From the NCBI GenBank assembly GCA_025997795.1, contig BNVB01000034.1:1-24398 (forward strand): a stretch of DNA of 24,398 nt, read 5' to 3'. This stretch comes from Spirochaetia bacterium (GTDB lineage Bacteria; Spirochaetota; Spirochaetia; Treponematales; Breznakiellaceae). Shown here piece after piece: positions 7,630 through 15,838 of this stretch (positions are counted from its first letter, which is position 1; each line of letters begins with the position of its first letter). The notes under the pieces were generated by a model. The model saw only the letters and a list, made by a program, of their open reading frames with translations, ran no database searches and had not been told where the DNA came from. The position numbers and the translations under genes are program-made.

Positions 7630-9015
7630 TTAAAAACTCCAGGTAAGGACCGTTTTTATATAAGCGTTGTCCCGGTATTGGCCCAGTTCGCCCGTTTTAT
7701 CCCCGCCAAAAAAACCCGCGGCCAGTTCGGCGCGTATATCGTTTTTTGTCCAAATCACCGCCGGCATAACAAGAAAATCCTTGTCCCCAATACCCCAAAG
7801 GGCGGTGGCCTTTAGTTCCAGTTCATCGCGGAATAATTTTTTGGAAAGGATCCCGGTAATCCTGGTTGAGCTGGGGGAAGTTTTGCGTACCCGGCCGGTG
7901 GTATCCATTTCTGTTTCAATATCCAGTTTACCGGAATAGGGCGTTGGAGAAATGTATAACTTATCCTGCCGGAGCCTCGTTTTTGCATTCATCTGGAGGT
8001 TAAGATTAATTCCCCAGAATAAATCACGATCAAAACCAACAGAATAAACCAGTGACGGATTTTCCACTTCCGGATCATCGCCTGAAATATCTTTGGTAAG
8101 GTTCAACCCAAACTCGGCTCTGATGTTTAAGCCCAGCCACACAAAAGCAGAATCGACACCAAACTGATGAAAACGGTTATACCTTATATCGTTTACAATA
8201 ACTATAATAACACCGGGGGGAAACATTACCTTATTTAGTGCAAAAGCGGGACGCTGAAAAATCCCCGTATAGTACTGGTAACCAATGTCGATATCGTTCC
8301 AGGTTGTACTAAACCGTATCCCGCCCTGGGCATAGGCAAGGTCCTCTTTTTTATCAACATAAGAAATACCTGCAAAACGTTCTATGGTTTCTACCTGCGA
8401 GGGTTTCCACCGGCCTGCCATATCAAAGGTATGGGCCTTAAACCAGGGAACAAAAACCCCTTCCAGTTTTGAAAAAGCGTCAAAGTTCCATGAAAGGTGC
8501 AGCATGGGCCGGGCAATTTTCATTGCCTTAATATCACCCATATTGGTAAGGTCCGAATAATCCAGCGGGTTAATTATATCCAGAGGGCCAAAACTGTCTG
8601 CCCGGCCCCAGGTAAGTTTACGCAAGCCCCCTTCCGCAGTAAAAGCCTGGAGGGTAAAGCGGGCATAGGCTTCATCAACGTTAAGGAGTTTATCCGTATC
8701 AAAACGAAGATTAAGAAAAGCGTCCAGATAAGTGGAACGAAAGGCGGTGTCGAGTCTGCCAAAAATATTCCCCGCCTCTTTTATACGGAATGTTTCTTCC
8801 CCGGAAAAAACCTGTTTGTATACCAGAAGCCTTCCGGAAATTTCACCCCCCGCTTCCAGCGTAAAAGGAACACTTTTTTCCGCCGGGGTATCTTCGTCTT
8901 CACCGCCAAAACCAAAGTCCTGGGGAAAAAGACTTAGCGCAGGCAGGATAAGCAGCAAGAAGATACCCATTGTCCGGGGTATCGTTTTTACCGTTTTTAG
9001 CCTAAGCGGGATCAT
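7630..9015 (-). CDS. Outer-membrane beta-barrel protein of RND/LolA-like operon
   Basis: 461-residue protein with an N-terminal signal region (basic stretch then GIFLLLILPALSLF), an acidic FG-containing mature N-terminus (DFGFGGEDED) and many alternating aromatic/polar strands. The C-terminal residue is Phe (VLTWSF), the usual outer-membrane insertion signature. The body recalls DUF1302-type porin-like barrels (for example LTWGRADSFGPLDIINPLDY), which in other bacteria also sit beside RND permeases; this family link is by pattern and is not certain. Its ATG overlaps the stop of the LolA-like gene (ATGA at 9012-9015), so the two are translationally coupled. Likely role, by context: outer-membrane step for whatever the RND permease exports. 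Confidence 0.78.
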   Translation of the reverse strand: MIPLRLKTVKTIPRTMGIFLLLILPALSLFPQDFGFGGEDEDTPAEKSVPFTLEAGGEISGRLLVYKQVFSGEETFRIKEAGNIFGRLDTAFRSTYLDAFLNLRFDTDKLLNVDEAYARFTLQAFTAEGGLRKLTWGRADSFGPLDIINPLDYSDLTNMGDIKAMKIARPMLHLSWNFDAFSKLEGVFVPWFKAHTFDMAGRWKPSQVETIERFAGISYVDKKEDLAYAQGGIRFSTTWNDIDIGYQYYTGIFQRPAFALNKVMFPPGVIIVIVNDIRYNRFHQFGVDSAFVWLGLNIRAEFGLNLTKDISGDDPEVENPSLVYSVGFDRDLFWGINLNLQMNAKTRLRQDKLYISPTPYSGKLDIETEMDTTGRVRKTSPSSTRITGILSKKLFRDELELKATALWGIGDKDFLVMPAVIWTKNDIRAELAAGFFGGDKTGELGQYRDNAYIKTVLTWSF

Positions 9016-9812
9016 CGTGCTTTACCCGATTCAAGATAACCCGTGGTAAAAACAGATTCGGGGATATTCTGATCGTACCGGAGAATTTCCACGGTGATGG
9101 TGGTACTGGTTCCCGCTCCCGGTGTGGTCATTCTGGTTTTTACGGGGCTTAAACGGCCCTGGACATCCTTAAGTTCCAGCACTTCCAGGGTTTTTACCTG
9201 CACGCCCTTTTTATCGTAAAGCTCAATTTTGTAGTTTACGCTATTATTTTTATCTATCCACTGGACCATTTTTGAATACTGGTAGGAACTGTCCTTTGGT
9301 TTGGATTCGATAACATAACAGGCCTTGCCGTTGTAGTTTTCTTCCCGCAAAAGGGTATGGACATCCAGGTCCGCGTCCCGGTCGGCGGAAGAAATATCAT
9401 CGTAGGAAAAGTCGGTTCCCATAAAACTGCCGGACCCTTCCGAAGCGGCAATACGCCTGACCTTTCCCAATGAGGGGAGGAATATCCACCGGTTGTCGGC
9501 GCCGCTTCCCGCTTCCATGGTAAGGAAGCGGGTTCCTGCCACATTGGCGGGCTCCCGGAATTCAATCACCGTCCGGGATTTCCCCGCCGCATCCATTCCA
9601 TTCCCCGCGGCATCATCCTTGGAAAATTGATCGATAAGCCGCTCGGTGGTACTGCCGCTTTTGGCAGTGATAACCCAGCGGGAACGGCTTTGAATAGTAG
9701 CGGCGGTGATCCGGTCCCGGGACCGCCGTATAATGGAAAGAGCGTCCACCGGCTGTGCAAAGGCACTCAAGACCGTTAGTACCATCAGCATAAAAAAGCA
9801 TAAACGTTTCAT
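9012..9812 (-). CDS. Outer-membrane lipoprotein-sorting (LolA-like) periplasmic protein
   Basis: 266-residue exported protein. MKRLCFFMLMVLTVLSAFAQ is a signal peptide with a cleavage site after AFA. The mature part has the LolA-like pattern of the COG2834 family: TVIEFREPANVAGTRFLTME, WIFLPSLGKVRRI, FMGTDFSYDDIS and a late YKIELYDKKGVQVKTLEV. These proteins bind acyl chains in a half-barrel and pass lipid or lipoprotein across the periplasm. An extra segment, AAGNGMDAAG, sits between SKDD and KSRTVIEF and repeats a peptide of the neighbouring permease (see repeats). The gene lies 8 bp after the permease stop and is coupled to the beta-barrel gene by ATGA. The context suggests a three-part envelope lipid exporter. 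Confidence 0.87.
   Translation of the reverse strand: MKRLCFFMLMVLTVLSAFAQPVDALSIIRRSRDRITAATIQSRSRWVITAKSGSTTERLIDQFSKDDAAGNGMDAAGKSRTVIEFREPANVAGTRFLTMEAGSGADNRWIFLPSLGKVRRIAASEGSGSFMGTDFSYDDISSADRDADLDVHTLLREENYNGKACYVIESKPKDSSYQYSKMVQWIDKNNSVNYKIELYDKKGVQVKTLEVLELKDVQGRLSPVKTRMTTPGAGTSTTITVEILRYDQNIPESVFTTGYLESGKAR
9589..9614. repeat. Single mini-repeat copy in LolA-like gene
   Basis: 26 nt identical to 11634-11659 of the permease gene, same orientation and same reading frame. It encodes the core of DAAGNGMDAAG, placed where LolA-like proteins normally have a short turn. Confidence 0.85.
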
Positions 9813-9820
9813 GTCTACTC

Positions 9821-12376
9821 CTATTTAGTATCTTCTTTTTTTGCGGAAAAAACAAAGGCTGGTTTTACCGTCAAGAGCAGCGCCGGGATCACCGTAAGGC
9901 TCACGAGGGCGCTGATCCCCATGGTCAGAGCAATAAGCAGGCCAAAGTCCCCCAGCATGTTAAAGCGGGAAAAAAGCAATACCGCAAAACCCGCTCCAAC
10001 GGAAAGGGCGTTGATGATGATAGCCTTGCCCGATACGGCAAAGGTCTTTACAAGAAATTCCCGCAGCCCCAGGGTGGTATCAAATTCCCGTTTAAAGGCT
10101 TCCATGTAGTGGATTGTATAATCAATTCCTATGCCCACCGCAAGGCTCGCTATCATCGAAGTTCCCAGGTTAAGTTTGATTCCCAAAAAACCCATGACGG
10201 CAAAGTTGATAAGGATAGAAATGGACAGGGGAGCAATGCCGATAAGTCCCGCCGTTAACGAACGGTTTGAAAAGGCAATGATAATAAACACCAGCACAAG
10301 AGAAATGAAGAGCGAAATGATCTGGGACCGCACCACCTGCCGGTTTAGGGAAGCTTCCACAAGGGCGCTGCCTCCCAGGGTAACTTTAATATCCTTGGGA
10401 AAATGCGCGTCCACAAAAGCGCCGATGGCCTCAATGGCCCGGTTAGTGTCGGATTCCCCCAGGGTACGCAGCTGCACCGTGGTTTTTATTGCCGTCGGCT
10501 CCAGGGGATCGTTGGCATAGGAATCGATGCTGCCCGAAAGTAATACCAGATAGTTGGCCGCCAGGGCTGCCAGTTCTTCCGGTTTGGTTTTTCCATACCG
10601 GGCGGGATCCGCCGGGATTTCATAATAACTGGCGCCTTCAAAGTTCACCAGCTTCTTTAACTCGTTCACCAGCTCTGCGGTGCTGAGTTCCCTTGTACTG
10701 CCATGCTGGGCAGCTTTACTTAAGAGCGAAACCATGTCTTCCACGGTATAAACGGGCGAAACTATTTCAGGCGGCGGGACTTCATCTTTTTCAAAAGCGC
10801 CAAAACCAAATTCCGCCGCATCATCAACACCAAAGTTGCCAAAACCAAAATCCGCTCCGTCTGCCCCATCAAAGCCAAAATCTGCCGAATCATGGCCGCT
10901 TTCGTACCCGGAATCCGTTCCGTAAGCGGCTGGAGCTTTTATCCCGGCGGGACTTTCATCGGCGTTAAAAACCTGGTTAGTCCGCTTTATCAAATCGGTA
11001 AAACCGGTGGTTTTGCCAACCTCGGGAACACTGGTTTCCAGATAGCGGTTCAGCTTGTCCATGGCGGAAAGACAGCCGGGGCTTAAGAGTATATCGCTGG
11101 AAGCGGCTTCGGCCACGAGGCTGACAACCTTTGAGCCGCCGAACTGTTCCCGGATAAAACGGTCCGATTTGGCGATATCTGTATCGCTCTTAAAGTATTC
11201 GATAAATACATTGTCAATGATGATCTTTGAAGCGCCTATGACCGCAATGAGAACCAACAAAACCGCCGCCGCCAAAACCGTTTTTTTCCGCAGAGCAATG
11301 GCAGAAAAAACCCGGCTTACTGCGATACTAAGATGGTCGGTCGCCCCCGGTATGGCGGCCTTATCTGCGGTCCCGCTGGTTTTTCGCAGCGCCTTTCCGG
11401 GCCCCCGGATAATCAGCAGGGCGGGGATAAGGGTAATGGCCACGGCAAAGGAAGCAATTACGCCGAACCCGGCAAAAACGCCGAATTCCCTGATGGGCAG
11501 TACCGTAGTAAAACAGAAGGAAAGAAAACCAACCAGAGTAGTAAGGGCGGCAAGAAATACCGGTTTAAAGATCTTTCTAATCAGCGAGAAGACCAAATCC
11601 CGGTGAGCCGCGGCATCCATTCCACTCCCCGCGGCATCCATTCCATTCCCCGCGGCATCCATTCCACCCCCCGCCGCAGCATAATCTTCCATATAGTGGG
11701 TGATTACATGGATGCCGTAGGCGCTTCCCACCGCCACGAGGATTACCGGAAGCACCGTGGAAATAACCGACAATTTTATGTCAAAAAGCGGCATGGCCCC
11801 CATGGACCAGATGGCGGCAACGGCCACCGTTAAGAGGGGCAGCACCACCGCGGAAAGACGGCGGAACGAAAAAAAGAGGATAAGCAGTACCACCGCCAGC
11901 ACCAGGGGAACCAGCAGAATAAGGTCCGAGCGGACCGCCTCGTTGATGGTGGCGCTGATCACCGGAATACCGGTAACATACACTTCCGCCTGGCCGGCAA
12001 ACATTTCCCGGGCTATATCCCGGACCCGGATAAAACTATCCACTACTTCGGGTTTTCCCGCATCATCGGTGGGCACATTCATGGGTACAAGGATTTGGGT
12101 GGAAGAAAAGTCGTCGGATATAAGGGCCCGTTTGTACATATCCCAGGACAGGAGCCGTTCCTTAAGAACGGCGATTTCTTCCGGCGTGCCGGAAAAATCG
12201 TTCCCCAGAAGTTTTTCCACCACAATGGATTCACTATCCCCGGTGATATAATCGGCGTTTACTATGGAAGTAACCGGATCGATAATGTCGATGGCCTCGA
12301 CCTTTTCCACATAGTCCCGAACAAGGGAAAGGAAGGCCGGGTCAAAGACATCCCCCGTTTTCCGGTGGAGCCCCAC
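9821..12376 (-). CDS. RND/MMPL-family permease, main part (5' end displaced by duplication)
   Basis: Membrane exporter with two RND halves. Visible are a first sterol-sensing-like membrane bundle (IILLVPLVLAVVLLILFFSF and following), a second large periplasmic loop after IEYFKSDTDIAKSDRF, and a second bundle near the C-terminus (GIGIDYTIHYMEAFKREF). This type works by proton-driven export of lipids or hydrophobic compounds. A GTG at 12376 is the first usable start in this frame; the open frame extends to the TAA at 12533-12535 and includes the remainder of the first membrane helix. The true N-terminus (MEKFYRYPW) is on the upstream fragment. Without the 411-bp insertion the gene would run 12976 to 9821 and code for 914 residues. 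Two low-complexity stretches occur: three 7-residue GMDAA units in a cytoplasmic loop, and an acidic FG-rich stretch in the second periplasmic loop. Confidence 0.85.
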   Translation of the reverse strand: MGLHRKTGDVFDPAFLSLVRDYVEKVEAIDIIDPVTSIVNADYITGDSESIVVEKLLGNDFSGTPEEIAVLKERLLSWDMYKRALISDDFSSTQILVPMNVPTDDAGKPEVVDSFIRVRDIAREMFAGQAEVYVTGIPVISATINEAVRSDLILLVPLVLAVVLLILFFSFRRLSAVVLPLLTVAVAAIWSMGAMPLFDIKLSVISTVLPVILVAVGSAYGIHVITHYMEDYAAAGGGMDAAGNGMDAAGSGMDAAAHRDLVFSLIRKIFKPVFLAALTTLVGFLSFCFTTVLPIREFGVFAGFGVIASFAVAITLIPALLIIRGPGKALRKTSGTADKAAIPGATDHLSIAVSRVFSAIALRKKTVLAAAVLLVLIAVIGASKIIIDNVFIEYFKSDTDIAKSDRFIREQFGGSKVVSLVAEAASSDILLSPGCLSAMDKLNRYLETSVPEVGKTTGFTDLIKRTNQVFNADESPAGIKAPAAYGTDSGYESGHDSADFGFDGADGADFGFGNFGVDDAAEFGFGAFEKDEVPPPEIVSPVYTVEDMVSLLSKAAQHGSTRELSTAELVNELKKLVNFEGASYYEIPADPARYGKTKPEELAALAANYLVLLSGSIDSYANDPLEPTAIKTTVQLRTLGESDTNRAIEAIGAFVDAHFPKDIKVTLGGSALVEASLNRQVVRSQIISLFISLVLVFIIIAFSNRSLTAGLIGIAPLSISILINFAVMGFLGIKLNLGTSMIASLAVGIGIDYTIHYMEAFKREFDTTLGLREFLVKTFAVSGKAIIINALSVGAGFAVLLFSRFNMLGDFGLLIALTMGISALVSLTVIPALLLTVKPAFVFSAKKEDTK
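11611..11673. repeat. Three tandem 21-bp units coding GMDAAG-type heptapeptides
   Basis: Units 11611-11631, 11632-11652 and 11653-11673 differ by one or two bases each and encode G(N/S/G)GMDAA in the minus-strand permease, in the loop after the HYMEDY segment. A 26-nt stretch of this array (11634-11659) is identical to 9589-9614 in the adjacent LolA-like gene. Confidence 0.9.
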
Positions 12377-12529
12377 CAGAATAAAGAGGGAACTGCCAAA
12401 GGTATCGTCAATATATTTTGAAACCTGCCGTGCAGGATCTGTCTCCGAAATAAACCGGAAATTGTTGTTGTCCAGTTCAAGGTTGGGAATCTGAAAGGCG
12501 AAAAAAACCGTTATAAGAACGATAAGCGC
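12188..12529. repeat. 342-bp direct repeat, copy 1 (within permease gene)
   Basis: Identical by eye to 12599-12940 at an offset of exactly 411 bp. It covers permease codons from just inside the first membrane helix to GNDFSG. Identity ends at 12529/12940 on the right and at 12188/12599 on the left. Confidence 0.95.
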
Positions 12530-12605
12530 CGATTATATCACCGGGGATAGTGAATCCATTGTGGTGGAAAAACTTCTGGGGAACGATTTTTCCGGCACGC
12601 CGGAA
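12527..12605. repeat. 79-bp inverted copy joining the two direct repeats
   Basis: Exact reverse complement of 12179-12257. Together with the start of copy 2 it forms a near-perfect palindrome centred at 12597/12598. The left junction overlaps by 3 nt (CGC, 12527-12529). The right junction overlaps copy 2 by 7 nt (12599-12605) and lies in TTCCGGCGTGCCGGAA, itself a short inverted repeat. This is the layout expected of template switching at microhomology. Confidence 0.93.
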
Positions 12606-12976
12606 AAATCGTTCCCCAGAAGTTTTTCCACCACAATGGATTCACTATCCCCGGTGATATAATCGGCGTTTACTATGGAAGTAACCGGATCGATAATGTC
12701 GATGGCCTCGACCTTTTCCACATAGTCCCGAACAAGGGAAAGGAAGGCCGGGTCAAAGACATCCCCCGTTTTCCGGTGGAGCCCCACCAGAATAAAGAGG
12801 GAACTGCCAAAGGTATCGTCAATATATTTTGAAACCTGCCGTGCAGGATCTGTCTCCGAAATAAACCGGAAATTGTTGTTGTCCAGTTCAAGGTTGGGAA
12901 TCTGAAAGGCGAAAAAAACCGTTATAAGAACGATAAGCGCTGTGATAAGCCAAGGATACCGGTAAAACTTTTCCAT
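12533..12976 (-). pseudogene. RND permease, separated N-terminal fragment
   Basis: Starts at the ATG at 12976 with MEKFYRYPWLITALIVLITV, the first transmembrane helix, followed by the start of the first periplasmic domain (NNFRFISETDPARQVSKYID). It matches the permease perfectly up to LLGNDFSG, then enters an inverted copy of its own sequence, reads about 20 unrelated residues (VPEKSFPRSF...) and stops at TAA 12533-12535. Because the insertion is 411 bp (137 codons), this fragment and the main part are in the same frame and are separated by that single stop. No Shine-Dalgarno is seen; TATACT (complement of 12983-12988) lies 6 nt before the ATG. Either a real inactivating rearrangement or an assembly/amplification artefact. 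Confidence 0.75.
12599..12940. repeat. 342-bp direct repeat, copy 2
   Basis: Second copy of 12188-12529 in the same orientation. It continues on its right into the authentic 5' end of the permease gene. Complete identity implies a very recent event or a sequence-assembly origin. Confidence 0.95.
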
Positions 12977-13040
12977 AAGTACAGTATAGTAAAAAAAGAC
13001 TGGTTTGGAAACTGGTCTTGTCCGGCGCCCCCAAAACCGA

Positions 13041-13991
13041 TCATTTTGCCTCACGTATTACAAAATGGGGGCGTTGTTTTACCTCTGTGTATGTTTTTGC
13101 AAGGTATTGTCCCAAAATACCGGTAGTAAAAAGCTGGATACCGCTGCAAAACAAAATGATACAAGCTGTTGATGCCCAGCCGTCAACAGGATCTCCCCAT
13201 ACCAGTCTGCGAATAACGATAAAACAAATAACCACCAGCGCAATCAGGAATAATAGAATTCCCATAATTGAGGCAACGGCGAGGGGTTTTGATGAAAAAG
13301 CAATAATTCCGTCAAAAGAATAGAGCAGTAATTTCCAGAAAGACCATTTGGTATTACCCGCAATGCGTTGTGTGTTTTCATATTCAAACCATTTGGTTTT
13401 AAAACCGATCCATGGAAAAATACCTTTTGAAAACCGGGTTCGTTCCGGTAACGATACAATTGCATCAACATACTTACGGTTCATTAAGCGAAAATCCCTG
13501 GCGCCGTCTACTACTTCGATATCGCTTAGTTTTGCCATGATCTTATAAAATCTGCGGGCAAAAAACGAACGGATAGGCGGCTCGCCTTTTCGGCTTACAC
13601 GCCGTGTTCCGGCACAATCAAATTCGCCGGAAGCAACTGCTTCAAGCATTTGCGGAATGAGCGAAGGCGGGTCTTGTAAATCTGCGTCTAGGGTAACAAC
13701 AATTTGGCCATGCGCAGCCTGTAAGCCGGCAAGCAGGGCCGCTTCTTTTCCAAAATTACGGGAGAAGGAAATATAATGAACACGGCTATCCTCTGCGGCA
13801 AGATTTTTTAATACGGCTAAAGTAGCATCTGTGGAACCATCATCAATAAAAATAATTTCACCGGTTTTACCGCCGTTTATAGTACCAAGAACCGTAGAGA
13901 CTTCCTGGTAAAAAAAGGGCAGCGTTGTTTCTTCGTTATAACAAGGTACAACTAAAGAAATAGCTGAAATACACGAAGGAGTAACGGTCAT
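13041..13991 (-). CDS. GtrB-like polyprenyl-phosphate glycosyltransferase (GT2)
   Basis: Transfers a sugar from a nucleotide sugar to undecaprenyl phosphate on the cytoplasmic face, the first step of GtrA/GtrB-type glycan decoration. 316 residues from the ATG at 13991, which has TGGAGG 7 nt upstream; an in-frame ATG at 14006 lacks this. Seen: the GT2 opening SLVVPCYNEETTLPFF, FIDDGSTD, the metal site TLDADLQDPP (DXD), the acceptor region RDFRLMNRKYVDAI, a WSFWKLLLYSFDGI amphipathic segment, and two C-terminal membrane helices (ASIMGILLFLIALVVICFIV and ACIILFCSGIQLFTTGILGQ). The gtrA gene ends 18 bp upstream. Acceptor glycan unknown; a third gene for the final transfer is not seen here. Confidence 0.92.
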   Translation of the reverse strand: MTVTPSCISAISLVVPCYNEETTLPFFYQEVSTVLGTINGGKTGEIIFIDDGSTDATLAVLKNLAAEDSRVHYISFSRNFGKEAALLAGLQAAHGQIVVTLDADLQDPPSLIPQMLEAVASGEFDCAGTRRVSRKGEPPIRSFFARRFYKIMAKLSDIEVVDGARDFRLMNRKYVDAIVSLPERTRFSKGIFPWIGFKTKWFEYENTQRIAGNTKWSFWKLLLYSFDGIIAFSSKPLAVASIMGILLFLIALVVICFIVIRRLVWGDPVDGWASTACIILFCSGIQLFTTGILGQYLAKTYTEVKQRPHFVIREAK

Positions 13992-14009
13992 ATATAACCT
14001 CCACAATTC

Positions 14010-14447
14010 CTACATTTTTGTAGCTTTCTTCCTGAATGCAACAAAGCGCTGCCCAAGATAATTCAACCCGGTAAAGAGGCACATACCCGCAAGCATGGCG
14101 GTATTATCACGAAATTTTTGGGAGTGGTTAGACAAAACGTGATACACCACCGGTTTTGCGATACCGTAAGCGAGTAAATACGATACGGCTATAGTAAATA
14201 CAAAAGCAAAAACCATATATGCCGACCATTGCTGAACCCTAAACGTAAAATACTTATTCAAGAAAAAACTAAGAAAACTCCCAACTATATAACTTGCCGC
14301 AGATGACTGCCAATAACCAAAACCAGCTATATTGTAAAGGAAGAGCATAATACCGGTTCCAACAAGGGTATTTATAATACCAACAAGAATAAATTTGAAA
14401 AAAGTGAGGTCGAACAATTTTGTTACACTTTGTTTAAAGCTGGTCAT
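14010..14447 (-). CDS. GtrA-family membrane protein (lipid-linked sugar flippase)
   Basis: 145-residue integral membrane protein with four hydrophobic helices and the GtrA signature: FFKFILVGIINTLVGTGIML at the N-terminus, SYIVGSFLSFFLNKYFTF in the middle and a final FTGLNYLGQRFVAFR. GtrA proteins are thought to flip polyprenyl-linked glucose or similar to the outer face. It is directly followed by the GtrB-like gene, the usual partner. GAGG precedes the ATG at a short spacing. Both gtr genes are visibly more AT-rich than the RND operon next to them, which may reflect separate acquisition. Confidence 0.92.
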   Translation of the reverse strand: MTSFKQSVTKLFDLTFFKFILVGIINTLVGTGIMLFLYNIAGFGYWQSSAASYIVGSFLSFFLNKYFTFRVQQWSAYMVFAFVFTIAVSYLLAYGIAKPVVYHVLSNHSQKFRDNTAMLAGMCLFTGLNYLGQRFVAFRKKATKM

Positions 14448-14503
14448 TCTGCCTCACGCAAACAGTATACCGCCTGGCCGGGGAATCACACAAGAGTGAC
14501 AGC

Positions 14504-14550
14504 TTGACAAAAAATACCGACTAATTTACTATTAAAAAGTAGATTAGTCG
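14504..14550 (+). promoter_or_regulatory. Promoter with operator-like dyad before AAA ATPase gene
   Basis: TTGACA (14504-14509) and TACTAT (14527-14532) are 17 bp apart. A dyad with 13-bp arms and one mismatch (14518-14530 with 14538-14550; outer arms CGACTAAT/ATTAGTCG) covers the spacer, the -10 and the expected start site. Such a position is typical for a repressor-binding site; the protein that would bind it is unknown. Confidence 0.65.
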
Positions 14551-14559
14551 AGGTACAAA

Positions 14560-15798
14560 ATGTATATTTTTCGTCATGCTTCTCGTACATTGCAGGAACT
14601 GGGACGGCATTTCGGTGCAATCCTTGTAAGCGGTCCCCGGCAGGTGGGTAAAACTACATTGATTGAGGAAACCGTTATCAAGGCGGGCAAAAAGAAGGTT
14701 AGCCAGGTTACCCTGGACGATCCCTTGACTCTTGAAATGGCACGGGATGAGGGGGGGCGTTTTTTTCAGGATCACAAGCCACCGGTTTTTGTTGATGAGA
14801 TTCAATACGCGCCTACTCTTTTCCCCTATATAAAAATGATCGTTGATCGGGAAAAGAAAAACGGCCTCTTTTTTATGTCCGGTTCTCAGCAGTTTTCGCT
14901 TATGAAAGACGTGAGTGAATCCCTGGCCGGCAGGGTGGGTATTCTGGACATTTTGGGGTTATCATTGCGGGAAATCAGAAAGGACCCGTTTGGCGAACCC
15001 TTTTGTCCGGATAAGGCATATCTTAATGCACGGAAAAAAAATCTGACGGCGCTTGATTTTGATACAATTTGGGAAATCATCTGGCGGGGGGCCATGCCGA
15101 AACTTTACGCAGATCCGGACTTTCCTGTTCATTCCTACTATGCCGCATACCTCAAAACATATATCGAAAGGGATGTGCGTACGCTCATCAATGTCGGAGA
15201 TGAGAAAAAGTTTCTCTCCTTTGTCCGCGGCGCGGCAGCCCGAACCGGCCAAATATTGAATATCGCCAAACTGGCGGAAGATACGGATGTTTCCCGAAGT
15301 ACTGCCGAGCGATGGCTTTCGATCCTGGTAAGTGCCAATGTTGTTTTTTTACTGCGGCCTTTTCATGTGAATATCAACAAACGGGAGATCAAGGCCCCTA
15401 AACTTTATTTTCTTGAGACCGGTCTGGCCTCGTACTTAATCGGCTGGGATACTCCTCTTGTACTGCGCAACGGGGCCATGGGAGGTGCGTTTTTTGAAAC
15501 TTTTGTCATTGCCGAAATAATCAAAAGCTACCTCAACAAAGGCATTCAGCCGCCCCTTTATTACTACCGCGACAAGGAGCAGCGGGAGATAGACCTGCTT
15601 ATCCTGAGGAACGGCCTCCTTCACCCCCTGGAAATAAAGATGACCGCCAATCCTGCCAAAAAACATATTACTGCCTTTAGCGTTCTGGACAAGTTACCCG
15701 CCCCCTATGAACGGGGTGAAGGCGCTCTGGTGTGTCTTTATGATGAGATTTTTTCATTGACCGATACCGACAGGGTTATTCCAGTGGGGTATTTATAA
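14560..15798 (+). CDS. AAA-type ATPase with DUF4143 C-terminal domain
   Basis: 412-residue protein of the very common AAA_14/DUF4143 family. The Walker A motif is GPRQVGKTT (25-33), Walker B is PVFVDE (75-80) and a sensor-like FFMSGSQQF follows. The second half contains the YIERDVR segment, a winged-helix-like KLAEDTDVSRSTAERWLSIL and a nuclease-like core with a YYRDKEQREIDLLI-LRNG-PLEIK pattern resembling the PD-(D/E)XK fold. Function in the cell is not established; many such genes are mobile and occur in accessory regions. GAGG lies 7 nt before the ATG, and it has its own strong promoter with a dyad. It ends 40 bp from the response regulator stop (convergent). Confidence 0.9.
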   Translation: MYIFRHASRTLQELGRHFGAILVSGPRQVGKTTLIEETVIKAGKKKVSQVTLDDPLTLEMARDEGGRFFQDHKPPVFVDEIQYAPTLFPYIKMIVDREKKNGLFFMSGSQQFSLMKDVSESLAGRVGILDILGLSLREIRKDPFGEPFCPDKAYLNARKKNLTALDFDTIWEIIWRGAMPKLYADPDFPVHSYYAAYLKTYIERDVRTLINVGDEKKFLSFVRGAAARTGQILNIAKLAEDTDVSRSTAERWLSILVSANVVFLLRPFHVNINKREIKAPKLYFLETGLASYLIGWDTPLVLRNGAMGGAFFETFVIAEIIKSYLNKGIQPPLYYYRDKEQREIDLLILRNGLLHPLEIKMTANPAKKHITAFSVLDKLPAPYERGEGALVCLYDEIFSLTDTDRVIPVGYL

Positions 15799-15838
15799 AA
15801 ACAGCTTTTTGACAATCCCGCATTTAAACAGCGATTTT

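Noticed and set aside
13041..14455. Similar GTGAGGCA(A/G)AATGA sequences at the gtrB end and the gtrA start
   Set aside because: One is a ribosome site and the other the end of a coding sequence; the match is 15 bp and no structure extends beyond it.
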